Origin: Anaerolineaceae bacterium
GTDB lineage: Bacteria > Chloroflexota > Anaerolineae > Anaerolineales > Anaerolineaceae
DNA: 64,000 bases
Reading direction: 5' to 3'
NCBI GenBank assembly: GCA_016927865.1
Contig: JAFGLU010000118.1
Coordinates: forward strand, 24,634 to 88,633
Below the pieces are notes generated by a model. That model searched no databases, was not told where the DNA came from, and worked only from the letters and a program-made list of their open reading frames with translations. How positions within the stretch are numbered: position 1 is the stretch's first letter; each line of letters begins with the position of its first letter. The position numbers and the translations under genes are program-made. Positions 37,426 to 46,651 of this stretch are shown piece by piece.

Positions 37426-38925
37426 TTAAATTTTGGTCGTGTGAAACTTAACTTTGTCTTTCTTGCAGATATCGGTGATGGCTCGCCGCCCCGACATGAC
37501 CCCGCCCGGCAAACCACCGCCCGGCTGCACCCATTGCCCTGCCATATAGAAGTTTTGCAGGCCGGGCAGGGTGTTGTCCATTTTCATCATCAAAGCCTTG
37601 GGAGTGATCATCCAACCCTCAAAGCTGCCCTGCCAGTTGCCGGTGTAGCGTTCAAAGGTCAGCGGCGTGGCCACATCGATCATTTCTACCTGGCTTCCAA
37701 TTCCGGGCCAGCGCTGCTCCAGGCCGTCAAGCACGGCTTCGGACACGGCGTGTTTCTCGGCCTGATAAGCTGCCGGGTCGGCAGCCAGTGTCTTCCAGTA
37801 ATTATAGTCGCTGTCGAACATGATGGTGAGTACGCTCTTGCCCTCTGGGGCCAGGGTTGGGTCGAAGTTGTACAGGTGCGCAGAGAGAATCTCGTGAGAT
37901 TTTCCGCCGATGACGATGGGGGTCTTCAACGCGTATTTTACCCCCGAAACACTTTGAGTTTCATCAGCAAAACTGCGATTGACGCCCAGACCGACAAACA
38001 CCAGGCCGGGGAAGATGAGCATATTGTCGTAGTAACCGCGGATGGTGTCATTCACATAACGGCCTTCCAGCATCTTAAAAATGGTGGCGTGACCATCGGC
38101 AGCCGATATGACCACGTCGGCGCGGTGTTCGCTGCCATCTTTGAGGCGCACACCGACAGCTCGGTTATCTTCCACCAAAATTTTTTCGACCGGGGAACTG
38201 TAGTGGATCGTTCCGCCCAGATCCAGATAGCGTTTCTCGATGGCTTGTGCCAGCGGCATGGATCCCCCCAGCGGGTATCCGGCGGTTTTGCTGTCCAGAA
38301 AGGCCAGGGTCATTACCAAGCCCAGCGCTGCCATGTCTGGGAAAAGCGAATCTTTAATGCTCTTACGTAGCAAGGGATCCTGGAAATGGTTGCCAAGGTC
38401 GCCCAGGGACAGATTCGTCCATTTCTTCATCTGTGGAATGACCGAGAGCATTCCCGCGAAAAATCCGGCCTTTTGTAACAGCCCCGCCAGGCCGCCTTTA
38501 AAGGCAGGTTGGCCCATCTTCTTGCATAACCGGATTCCGTCGGTCAACTCGCGAATTGCGCCTGCGTCCTGGGGAGCTAGCTCAAGCATATGCTTTTCTA
38601 GACGGTCAGGATTGACGTACATGTTGAACGCGCGCCCTTGTTCGTCTTCGACGACCATAAAGATTTCGTGATCGACGAATTGGCGATCTTTTAGCAGGCC
38701 TACCTCCTGCCAAAAGGTGAATATCGAGTTGGCCGGAGAGGAGCCAACCAGCCAGTGGATGCAACCGTCGATGGTGTAACCTTTTCTCTTCCAACTGGCG
38801 CACAGTCCACCGGGTAGGTTGTGAAGTTCAAAAACTTGGGTGGTGTAACCGTTCATTTGACCGTAGATGCCGGCGGAGATTCCGGCGAACCCGGCGCCGA
38901 TGATGGCAATCGATTTTGGTGACAT
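37426..38925 (-). CDS. Phytoene desaturase-like FAD-dependent oxidoreductase
   Basis: SIAIIGAGFAGISAGIYGQMNGYTTQVFELHNLPGGLCASWKRKGYTIDGCIHWLVGSSP; C-terminal MAGQWVQPGGGLPGGVMSGR. Confidence 0.92.
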   Translation of the reverse strand: MSPKSIAIIGAGFAGISAGIYGQMNGYTTQVFELHNLPGGLCASWKRKGYTIDGCIHWLVGSSPANSIFTFWQEVGLLKDRQFVDHEIFMVVEDEQGRAFNMYVNPDRLEKHMLELAPQDAGAIRELTDGIRLCKKMGQPAFKGGLAGLLQKAGFFAGMLSVIPQMKKWTNLSLGDLGNHFQDPLLRKSIKDSLFPDMAALGLVMTLAFLDSKTAGYPLGGSMPLAQAIEKRYLDLGGTIHYSSPVEKILVEDNRAVGVRLKDGSEHRADVVISAADGHATIFKMLEGRYVNDTIRGYYDNMLIFPGLVFVGLGVNRSFADETQSVSGVKYALKTPIVIGGKSHEILSAHLYNFDPTLAPEGKSVLTIMFDSDYNYWKTLAADPAAYQAEKHAVSEAVLDGLEQRWPGIGSQVEMIDVATPLTFERYTGNWQGSFEGWMITPKALMMKMDNTLPGLQNFYMAGQWVQPGGGLPGGVMSGRRAITDICKKDKVKFHTTKI

Positions 38926-39312
38926 AGGGGACTCCTGGCAAGAATATGAATCAGTCTGGGGTGAAGCCTGGTTGATTATACAAAGCAAACATATAAATTA
39001 ATGTCAGTTCGGGTTAGGAAGAAGGAATCGCTTTTTGGGGCATTATGAGCGGCTTGTCCCGAACTCACGTTAGATTATACAAAAATATACGTGAATCAGA
39101 GGCGTAAGGTTGCGGGTTTCATCACGTCAACTCCCAGAGAGCCAGGTTGTAGAGATCTTAAAAGTGGAAGTTGGAATCGCTTTTTTGAAACCATGTAAAG
39201 TTCCAAATTGTGGGGATGCGTTATACTTAATAGTGCGTTTCTGTCGGAACTTCTTGACGGTCAAATGCGTCTAAATATCATTCGATTCACACTGACTGGA
39301 AAGCGAGAGACT

Positions 39313-40107
39313 ATGTCCGAAACCGTCATTGAAGAAAATGATCTCCCCGAAAAACCCCCTCGCCGGATGCGCTTTGATTTGATCCTGCCGGTGTTGTTCC
39401 GCCCGCGGCGCGGCTTGCAGGCGGTTGCCGAGGCTGAAAACGGTGTGTGGCTGGTTCCGCTGCTGATGCTCAGCCTGCTGGTGATCGTGCAGGTGCTGGT
39501 GGCAGGCCCCCTGCGCACTCAAGAGATCCTCAACCAACCCATCGACCTGCCGGAGGACTTCCAGTATTATTCGCCCGACGCGCAGGAAAAGATGCTGCAG
39601 GCTGCCCAGCCGAAGGCCGATGCCACACGGGTATATGTCTTCCCGGCGCTGGGCGCGCTTCTGGGCGTGTGGGCGAGCTGGTTCATCCTGGGCGGATTGC
39701 TGCACCTGGCGCTAACGCTGGCGGGAGGGCGTGGCTCGCGGCACGCCGACTTCAACCTGGCAGCCTGGGCCAGTTTGCCGCTGGCTGTGCGCGCGCTGGT
39801 GCAGATTTTGGCCATGCTCTTTTCGCGCAAGCTCATCGCCGGCGCGGGCCTGTCGGGTTTCGTGGCGGGCGAAGGCGGCGGGGCGGCTTTCTTAACGGCG
39901 CTGATGGCTCTCATCGATATTTATCTGATCTGGCAAATTGTGTTGCTGATTATTGGGGCAAAGCCTGCTTCGGGTTTGAGCCGCGGCAAGGTGATTGGCG
40001 CGGTGCTGGTGGCGGTGCTGATTTTGCTGGCGCTTCAGGTGCTGCCGCAATTTGCCGGTTCGCTGCTCAGCGGCCTGAACACGGAGGGCGCTTATTTTTA
40101 CTTCTAG
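39313..40107 (+). CDS. Yip1-like membrane protein
   Basis: MRFDLILPVLFRPRRGLQAVAEAENGVWLVPLLMLSLLVIVQVLVAGP; TM-rich. Confidence 0.65.
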   Translation: MSETVIEENDLPEKPPRRMRFDLILPVLFRPRRGLQAVAEAENGVWLVPLLMLSLLVIVQVLVAGPLRTQEILNQPIDLPEDFQYYSPDAQEKMLQAAQPKADATRVYVFPALGALLGVWASWFILGGLLHLALTLAGGRGSRHADFNLAAWASLPLAVRALVQILAMLFSRKLIAGAGLSGFVAGEGGGAAFLTALMALIDIYLIWQIVLLIIGAKPASGLSRGKVIGAVLVAVLILLALQVLPQFAGSLLSGLNTEGAYFYF

Positions 40108-40108
40108 C

Positions 40109-40858
40109 ATGACCATCCAAGCTGATTCGGTTGAAACGCTTTCTTTGCGCAAGGTTTTCACTATGGGGCGGAATAAAATCCAGGCCCTGGCAGGTGTTGA
40201 TCTGGTGATTCCGCCTGGGTCGTTTACGGTCATCATGGGGCCGTCTGGCTCGGGGAAGAGCACCCTGCTGTACCTGATCGGCGGGCTGGACCGCCCCACC
40301 AGCGGTTCGATTCGCATCTCGGGCGACGATATCAGCAGCATGGATGAGAATGCTCTGGCGGTCTATAGGCGCAAGAAGATGGGCTTCATCTTCCAGCAGT
40401 TCAACCTGGTCTCCAGTATGACCGCGCTGGAAAACGTGGCCTTTCCCATGCGCTTTGCCGGGGTGCCCGGCAAGCAGCGCCTGCAGCGTGCCCGCGAACT
40501 GCTGGCCAAGGTTGGCCTGGATAAGCATGCCCGGCACCGCCCGACCGAGATGTCGGGCGGGCAGCAGCAGCGCGTGGCTATTGCGCGGGCTTTGATTAAC
40601 GAACCCGGCTTGATCCTGGCAGACGAGCCGACCGGCAACCTGGATACCGTCACCGGCTACACCATTATGCAGTTGCTGTCTGAACTGCATACGGCTGGGC
40701 GCACGGTGATGGTTGTGACCCACGATGTGCGTATGACGCGCTTTGCGACCCATGTAATTTACTTGCTGGATGGGAAGCTGGTGGAACGTGAGCAGTTTGA
40801 AGCCGCCAGCCAGATCCCCGAAGCTGCAACTCAACCCTCGGAGGGAACGACTCTATGA
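40109..40858 (+). CDS. ABC transporter ATP-binding protein (MacB/LolD type)
   Basis: [56 protein letters not shown]. Confidence 0.95.
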   Translation: MTIQADSVETLSLRKVFTMGRNKIQALAGVDLVIPPGSFTVIMGPSGSGKSTLLYLIGGLDRPTSGSIRISGDDISSMDENALAVYRRKKMGFIFQQFNLVSSMTALENVAFPMRFAGVPGKQRLQRARELLAKVGLDKHARHRPTEMSGGQQQRVAIARALINEPGLILADEPTGNLDTVTGYTIMQLLSELHTAGRTVMVVTHDVRMTRFATHVIYLLDGKLVEREQFEAASQIPEAATQPSEGTTL

Positions 40859-42654
40859 AGCGAACATTTATCATCCTGTTTGCCTGCCTGTCCATGTTGA
40901 CCTTGCTGGTGCTGCCCCCCAGCGCCGCGCTGGCCGCGCCCCAGTCGCAGGGCAGCACCCTGTCGGTTTCGCCTGACAGAAGCGCCAAATCAGGCCAGGC
41001 TGGGACTTCGGTGATCTACACGGTGACGATTAACAACAGCGCTGCAGCAGATGATTCGGTGGAGATCACTGCCACTTCAGGATACTCGGTGGGTGTAGCG
41101 CCCAACCCGGTGTTGGTGCCCGCGGGCAGCTCGGCTTCTGTTCAGGTGGCAGTAGCTATTCCAGATTCGGCGACTTCCGGCAACAACAACGTGACCACGC
41201 TTAACTTCGTCGGTACACCTTCGGGGGCGACTGCCGGCTTGACGCTGACCACCTCGGTGGATGCGGCGCCCTCCTCCTTACCCCAGCGCCCGGTGGTGAT
41301 CATCAAGAGCTATTACGCCGGAACGAACACCCCCAAGCCGGGCACTTCCTTCAACCTGTTTTTGGAACTGGAAAACAAGGGCGGTGAGGAAGCCCGTGAT
41401 GTCAAGTTGACTTTCATGAGCGACACCTTACTCCCCGAAGGCACCGGCGGCGTGCTCTACGCGGCTGAGATGAATTCGGGCGGCAAGAAGACGGTCTCGC
41501 AGCAGATTTACGTCAGCACCTCGTTGATCGGGCTTTCGGTGGCCTCGCTGCCGGTGCAGATGAGCTACACCGACGTCAGCGGCGCGCCTTATACTGAGGC
41601 TTTCAACCTGACCATCACCCTGGGGGCTTATGCCTTTGGGCCGACCTCCACGCCTACGCCCACGCCGACTGCGCAGGCGGTGGTGCGCCCGCAGTTGGTA
41701 GTAGGCGCCTACGTTACCGATGTGGACCCTTTGCAACCGGGCTCGTTGTTTGCGCTGGAAATGGAAGTTCACAACCTGGGCAACGATGATGCCGATTCGG
41801 TGACGGTGGTGCTGGGTGGCGGGGCCACCGTGGACAACAGTGGCACGCCTCAACCCGGCGGCACCTCGGGTGGCAGCGCCGATTTGACCGTGTTTGCGCC
41901 GGTGGGGTCCTCCAACCTGCTTTTCCTGGGAGATCTCGATTCCGGGTCTTCGACCAAGGTGAACTCGCGCCTGATCGTTAACGTTTCGGCCAACCCCGGA
42001 GCCTATCAGCTCAAACTGTCCTTTGTTTATTCGAATTCGAAGGGCCTACGCATGGTGGATGACCAGGTGATTACCCTGCTCATCTACCGGCTTCCGCAAT
42101 TGGAGATCAACTTTTACATGGACCCCAACCCGCTGATGTCGGGGCAGCCCAACGTTTTGCCGGTGCAGATTACCAACTTGGGGCGCAGCAGCGCGGTGCT
42201 GGGTAACATGGTGGTCACCTCCGAGGCGGGCGACACGCAGAATAACATTAGCCTGGTGGGTCTGCTCGACCCGGGCGGCTCATACCCCTGGGATGTGACC
42301 TTTATTCCTTTCCAGGCGGGTGAATCGACGGTGAACGTGACGATTAACTACACCGATGATTTCAACCAGCCGCGCCAAATCAACCAGTCCATTCCGATCA
42401 GTATCATCGAAGGCGCCCCGGTGAATGGCGGCGGCGAGGGGGAATATTTCCCCGGCGAGGGCGGCGAGATGCCCCCGGTGTTCGAGCCGGTGCAGGAGAC
42501 TGTCTGGCAGAAGGTAGTGCGCTTCTTCAAAGGTTTGTTCGGGTTGGGAAGCGATACGCCCGACGAATCGATGCCGGTGATGCCTGAGGGGGAAATTCCT
42601 ATGGACAGCGAAATTATCGTGGTGCCTCAGGGCGGCGGCGGGAAGGCCCCCTAG
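40855..42654 (+). CDS. Exported protein with CARDB/NEW3-like repeats
   Basis: Signal peptide [28 protein letters not shown]; repeated Ig-like segments (YTVTINNSAAADDSVEITATSG; FNLFLELENKGGEEARDVKLTF; FALEMEVHNLGNDDADSVTVVLGGG). Confidence 0.75.
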   Translation: MKRTFIILFACLSMLTLLVLPPSAALAAPQSQGSTLSVSPDRSAKSGQAGTSVIYTVTINNSAAADDSVEITATSGYSVGVAPNPVLVPAGSSASVQVAVAIPDSATSGNNNVTTLNFVGTPSGATAGLTLTTSVDAAPSSLPQRPVVIIKSYYAGTNTPKPGTSFNLFLELENKGGEEARDVKLTFMSDTLLPEGTGGVLYAAEMNSGGKKTVSQQIYVSTSLIGLSVASLPVQMSYTDVSGAPYTEAFNLTITLGAYAFGPTSTPTPTPTAQAVVRPQLVVGAYVTDVDPLQPGSLFALEMEVHNLGNDDADSVTVVLGGGATVDNSGTPQPGGTSGGSADLTVFAPVGSSNLLFLGDLDSGSSTKVNSRLIVNVSANPGAYQLKLSFVYSNSKGLRMVDDQVITLLIYRLPQLEINFYMDPNPLMSGQPNVLPVQITNLGRSSAVLGNMVVTSEAGDTQNNISLVGLLDPGGSYPWDVTFIPFQAGESTVNVTINYTDDFNQPRQINQSIPISIIEGAPVNGGGEGEYFPGEGGEMPPVFEPVQETVWQKVVRFFKGLFGLGSDTPDESMPVMPEGEIPMDSEIIVVPQGGGGKAP

Positions 42655-42663
42655 AGGAGCGGT

Positions 42664-43998
42664 ATGCGATTCTTTGATTTAGTCAGCCTGATCGCTTATA
42701 ACCTCTCGCGCCGCAAAGGCCGCGTGGCGTTGACGGCCATCGGTGTGGTGATTGGCACGGCTGCGGTGGTGTTGCTGGTGGCGCTGGCCAGCGGTTTGCA
42801 GCGCAATGCTACCAACCAGTTCGCGGGCGTGGCGGATTTGACGATCATCTCGGTCTACCCCAAGTGGGAAGAGGCCATGATGGTAGAAAAAGTCGGCGGT
42901 GGAGGTGGAGGCGGATCGACGACCTCTACGGTTCAGCAGCTAACCACGCCGGTGTTGAAAGATCTGGCTGCCCTGGAAGGGGTGGAAGCGGTGATTGCCC
43001 GCGACAGCCTGCGTACGATGGGTGTGCTCAAGTATGGCCGTCTGGAAAATTACGCCTACATCTTTTCCGCCGACACACCCGATTATTCGGTCCTGGGCTA
43101 TGAGCTGGCTTTCCCTGAGGGCAGCCTGGCGTTGAAGAAAGGCGAGCTGCTCATCGGCGAATCGGCCATGCAGCAGTTCATGGACCCTAACTGGCGACCG
43201 GGGCGCCCTGAGGTGAAGCAGCCCGAGAATCTGACCGGTCAGCAGGTCAAGCTACAACTGACGCGCTGGACCAACGAAGGCGAGACGATCAATAAGACGG
43301 TCTATATGCGCGTGGCGGGGGTTTTGAAAGCCAAGAATGGTGAAACGGATTATGCGGTGGTGGTGCGCATGGATGATTTGACCACCTGGAATGAGTGGGC
43401 GATGGGCACGCGCATCAACCGCAACAAGGAAGGCTATGAGTACGTGATGGTCAAGGCCGTGGATACGCGCGTGACCACCACGCTGGCGGAGAAGATCAAC
43501 GAGATGGGCTTCAATGCCTATACCCCGCAGTCATTTGTGGAAGGGATCAACAACTTTTACACCATCATACAGATTGTATTTGGTGGGATTGGCGCGATTG
43601 CCCTGCTGGTGGCGGCAATCGGCATTGCCAACACCATGACGATGGCGATTCTGGAGCGCACCCGTGAGATTGGACTGATGAAAGCGGTGGGCGCTACCAA
43701 CCGCAATGTGCTTAGCATTTTCCTGGGCGAAGCGGCCGGGATTGGCTTGATTGGTGGGCTGGGCGGAATTGGCCTGGCCTGGCTGGCGGCGCAATTGGTC
43801 AACGTGCTGGCGGCAGCTTACCTGGAGAGCCAGGCGGCGCAGATGGGCGGTAATGCCGCCGGTCCGGCAGCTTATATTGCACCCTGGCTGCCCATCTTTG
43901 CACTGCTCTTTTCGACCCTGGTGGGTTTGATTTCGGGGCTGTACCCGGCCCTGCGCGCTGCGACGATGATTCCGGTGCTGGCATTGAAGTACGAATAA
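42664..43998 (+). CDS. MacB/FtsX-type ABC transporter permease
   Basis: NLSRRKGRVALTAIGVVIGTAAVVLLVALASG; IANTMTMAILERTREIGLMKAVGATNRNVLSIFLGEA; LYPALRAATMIPVLALKYE. Confidence 0.93.
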   Translation: MRFFDLVSLIAYNLSRRKGRVALTAIGVVIGTAAVVLLVALASGLQRNATNQFAGVADLTIISVYPKWEEAMMVEKVGGGGGGGSTTSTVQQLTTPVLKDLAALEGVEAVIARDSLRTMGVLKYGRLENYAYIFSADTPDYSVLGYELAFPEGSLALKKGELLIGESAMQQFMDPNWRPGRPEVKQPENLTGQQVKLQLTRWTNEGETINKTVYMRVAGVLKAKNGETDYAVVVRMDDLTTWNEWAMGTRINRNKEGYEYVMVKAVDTRVTTTLAEKINEMGFNAYTPQSFVEGINNFYTIIQIVFGGIGAIALLVAAIGIANTMTMAILERTREIGLMKAVGATNRNVLSIFLGEAAGIGLIGGLGGIGLAWLAAQLVNVLAAAYLESQAAQMGGNAAGPAAYIAPWLPIFALLFSTLVGLISGLYPALRAATMIPVLALKYE

Positions 43999-44050
43999 AG
44001 ATCTGCACAAATAAACGAGTGCGGTGTTATTCAGCCAGAGGTGGAAGAGG

Positions 44051-44107
44051 CCCGAATTTAAGGTGTATGTGGGGCGCGAAGCGCCCCACATACACCTTAA
44101 ATTCGGG
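44051..44107. repeat. Palindromic element family A, copy 7
   Basis: 27-bp perfect arms CCCGAATTTAAGGTGTATGTGGGGCGC-GAA-GCGCCCCACATACACCTTAAATTCGGG; left flank ttattcagccagaggtggaagagg. Confidence 0.97.
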
Positions 44108-44137
44108 AACTTCCTTTGGCCTCTGAGAGTTGCCTCT

Positions 44138-44887
44138 GTGGTAAGATTCACTACCGTGAACGGATTCGCAATTGCCGTTGGAATTGGAGCCGCGTTAGGA
44201 CTGTACCGCGTTAGCCGGCAGCAGTCCGGCCAGTGGCTGGATTCTGCCCTGTTCACGCTGGCGTTTTCTTTGGTGGGCGCGCGCCTGGGTTATGCCTGGC
44301 TGAACCAGGCTTATTTTGCGGCGCATCCGGGCGAAATCATGCAGATCTGGTTAGGGGGGCTGAACGATGGTGGGGCGCTGGCTGGCGGCGTGGTGGGGAT
44401 TCTCATCGCCGCGCGCATCCGCAGATATTCCCCCGGCCGCCTGGCTGACCTGCTCTATCCGCTGCTGCCGCCACTGGCGGTGGGTGTGTGGTTGGGCTGC
44501 TGGCTTTCTGGAACGGCCTATGGGCTGGAGATGCCTGCGGGAACCTGGTGGGCGGTGCCGGTGCAGGATGAGAGCGGCCTGGTGAGTGGGCGGGTGCCGG
44601 TGCAATTGATTGCGGCGGTGGCATTGTTGATCTTCTACTGGCTGCTCGAATTGCTCACGCCCATGCCGCGCCCGGCCGGCTGGCTGTTCAGCCTGGCGGC
44701 GAGTTGGCTGTCCCTGGTCAGTCTGGTGGCCTCTTTGCTGCGCGCCGACCCGGCTCCCCGCTGGGGGCAGTTGCGGGCGGACACGTGGCTAAATCTGGTC
44801 TTGGTGTTATTATTCTTCACGTTATTTGTGTGGGCGCAATTTTTGGCCCGCCGACAACCGAAAGGAAGCGAAATCACTGCCCTATGA
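44138..44887 (+). CDS. Lgt-like (prolipoprotein diacylglyceryl transferase-related) membrane protein
   Basis: VGARLGYAWLNQAYFAAHPGEIMQIWLGGLNDGGALAGGVVGILIAARI; GTG start preferred over the ORF-track start that crosses the palindrome. Confidence 0.7.
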   Translation: MVRFTTVNGFAIAVGIGAALGLYRVSRQQSGQWLDSALFTLAFSLVGARLGYAWLNQAYFAAHPGEIMQIWLGGLNDGGALAGGVVGILIAARIRRYSPGRLADLLYPLLPPLAVGVWLGCWLSGTAYGLEMPAGTWWAVPVQDESGLVSGRVPVQLIAAVALLIFYWLLELLTPMPRPAGWLFSLAASWLSLVSLVASLLRADPAPRWGQLRADTWLNLVLVLLFFTLFVWAQFLARRQPKGSEITAL

Positions 44888-45753
44888 AGCTCAAGATTGC
44901 CTTGGCCCAAATCAGCACCCGTCTGGGGAATGTGCAGTTGAACCTGGAAAAGCATCTTGCCTATCTGGGTGAGGCCCATTCCAAAGGAGCCGACCTGGTG
45001 GTTTTTCCGGAGCTGTCCCTGACCGGCTACGGGCTGCAAGACCTGACCCCGGCGGTGGCTTGCCGACCCAACGCCGATGACCCGTTATTCCGGCCGCTGC
45101 TTGCAGCCAGCCAGCAGTTGGACCTGGTGGTGGGGTTTGTGGAAGAAGATGTGCGCAACCGCTTCTTCATTTCATCAGCCTATCTCTCGCGCGGGCAGGT
45201 GCTGCACGTGCACCGTAAGGTGTACCTGCCGACCTACGGCATGTTTGACGAAGGGCGCTTCTTCGCCTGGGGCGACAGCGTGCGTGCTTTTGATACACGC
45301 TTCGGGCGGATGGGAATGCTGATCTGTGAGGATTTTTGGCACGCTTCACCGTCTTACCTGTTGTGGCTGGATGGCGCGGATGTGATGTTGTTCATGTCAT
45401 CCTCTCCCAGCCGAGGCTTGGGCACGGCTGCGCAACTGGGCTCGGCTCGCTGGGTCAACCACATTCTGCGTGCCTATGCCAGCCAGTACACCAGTTTTGT
45501 GCTGCACACCAACCGCGTGGGCTTTGAAGATGGGCTCAACTTTTGGGGTGGGGCCACGGTCTACGACCCCAACGGGGATTTGCTGGGCGAAGGGCCCGCT
45601 TTGGAAGAGGCGCTGACCCTAGTGAACATCGATTTGAACCAACTTCACCGCACCCGCGCCCGCTTGCCCTTGCTGCGGGATGAGCGTACCGCGCTGGTAC
45701 AGCGCGAGCTCAACCGCATTCTCAGCGACAGCAGCAATTCATCTGGGAGGTAG
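44884..45753 (+). CDS. Carbon-nitrogen hydrolase (glutaminase-like domain of NAD synthetase)
   Basis: KIALAQISTRLGNVQLNLEKHL; DLVVFPELSLTGYGLQDL; VHRKVYLPTYGMFDEGRFF; GMLICEDFWH. Confidence 0.9.
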   Translation: MKLKIALAQISTRLGNVQLNLEKHLAYLGEAHSKGADLVVFPELSLTGYGLQDLTPAVACRPNADDPLFRPLLAASQQLDLVVGFVEEDVRNRFFISSAYLSRGQVLHVHRKVYLPTYGMFDEGRFFAWGDSVRAFDTRFGRMGMLICEDFWHASPSYLLWLDGADVMLFMSSSPSRGLGTAAQLGSARWVNHILRAYASQYTSFVLHTNRVGFEDGLNFWGGATVYDPNGDLLGEGPALEEALTLVNIDLNQLHRTRARLPLLRDERTALVQRELNRILSDSSNSSGR

Positions 45754-45755
45754 CC

Positions 45756-46586
45756 GTGAGTGATTTTCCCGATCTTAATATCAACACCGACCTGGCTCGC
45801 CAGATCTTGACCGGTTTCATCCGCTCCGAGATCACGCGCATGGGTTTCACTCGCGCTGTGATCAACCTCTCTGGTGGGCTGGATTCGGCGCTCTCACTCT
45901 ACCTGGCAGCCGAAGCGCTGGGGCCGAAGAATGTGCTGGCGCTGCGCCTGCCCTACAAAACCTCCTCGCCCGATTCGTTGGAGCACGCTCAGATGGTGAT
46001 TGACGACACCGGGGTGCAGTCGCTGACTCTGGAGATCACGCCGATGGTGGACCCGTTGATTGCGGCTTTTCCCGACATGCCCAACTTGCGCAAGGGCAAC
46101 ATCATGGCGCGCATGCGCATGATTGTTCTTTATGACCAGACGGCGGCATTCAACGGGCTGGCGGTGGGCACGGGCAACAAAACCGAGATCCTGTTGGGGT
46201 ATTCGACCTTGTATGGTGACTCGGCCTGCGCGATCAACCCCATCGGCGATCTGTACAAGACCCAGGCGCGCCAGCTTTCGCGGGCCGTGGGGGTTCCCAG
46301 CGCGATCATCGACAAGCCCCCTTCGGCGGACTTGTGGATTGGGCAGACCGATGAAGGCGAACTGGGCTATACCTACGCTGAGGTAGACCGGCTGCTGTTT
46401 TTGCTGGTGGATGAGCGCTATACCCCGGAGGAGTGCATCGAGGCAGGGTTCGCCGCCGGATTTGTAAACGGCGTGGTGGAGCGCATCCGGCGCAACCAAT
46501 TCAAGCGGGTGCTGCCGCCGATTGCCAAGCTGAGCAACCGCACGATTGGGTATGATTTCCTCTATCTACGGGATTGGGGAACATAG
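45756..46586 (+). CDS. nadE: NAD(+) synthase
   Basis: INLSGGLDSALSLYLAAEALG; RKGNIMARMRMIVLYDQ; VGTGNKTEILLGYSTLYGDSACAINPIGDLYKTQ. Confidence 0.95.
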   Translation: MSDFPDLNINTDLARQILTGFIRSEITRMGFTRAVINLSGGLDSALSLYLAAEALGPKNVLALRLPYKTSSPDSLEHAQMVIDDTGVQSLTLEITPMVDPLIAAFPDMPNLRKGNIMARMRMIVLYDQTAAFNGLAVGTGNKTEILLGYSTLYGDSACAINPIGDLYKTQARQLSRAVGVPSAIIDKPPSADLWIGQTDEGELGYTYAEVDRLLFLLVDERYTPEECIEAGFAAGFVNGVVERIRRNQFKRVLPPIAKLSNRTIGYDFLYLRDWGT

Positions 46587-46588
46587 AC

Positions 46589-46649
46589 AACAGTACATCA
46601 ACAAAAAAAAACGACGCAAACGCGTCGTTTTTTTTGTTGATGTACTGTT
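46589..46649. terminator. Bidirectional terminator with a very long stem
   Basis: AACAGTACATCAACAAAAAAAAACGACG...CGTCGTTTTTTTTGTTGATGTACTGTT between convergent genes. Confidence 0.93.
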
Positions 46650-46651
46650 AT

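Noticed and set aside
38985-39200. Partially repeated AT-rich segments (gattatacaaa..., ggaatcgctttttt) upstream of the Yip1 gene
   Set aside because: Similarity is short and patchy; not strong enough to call a repeat.
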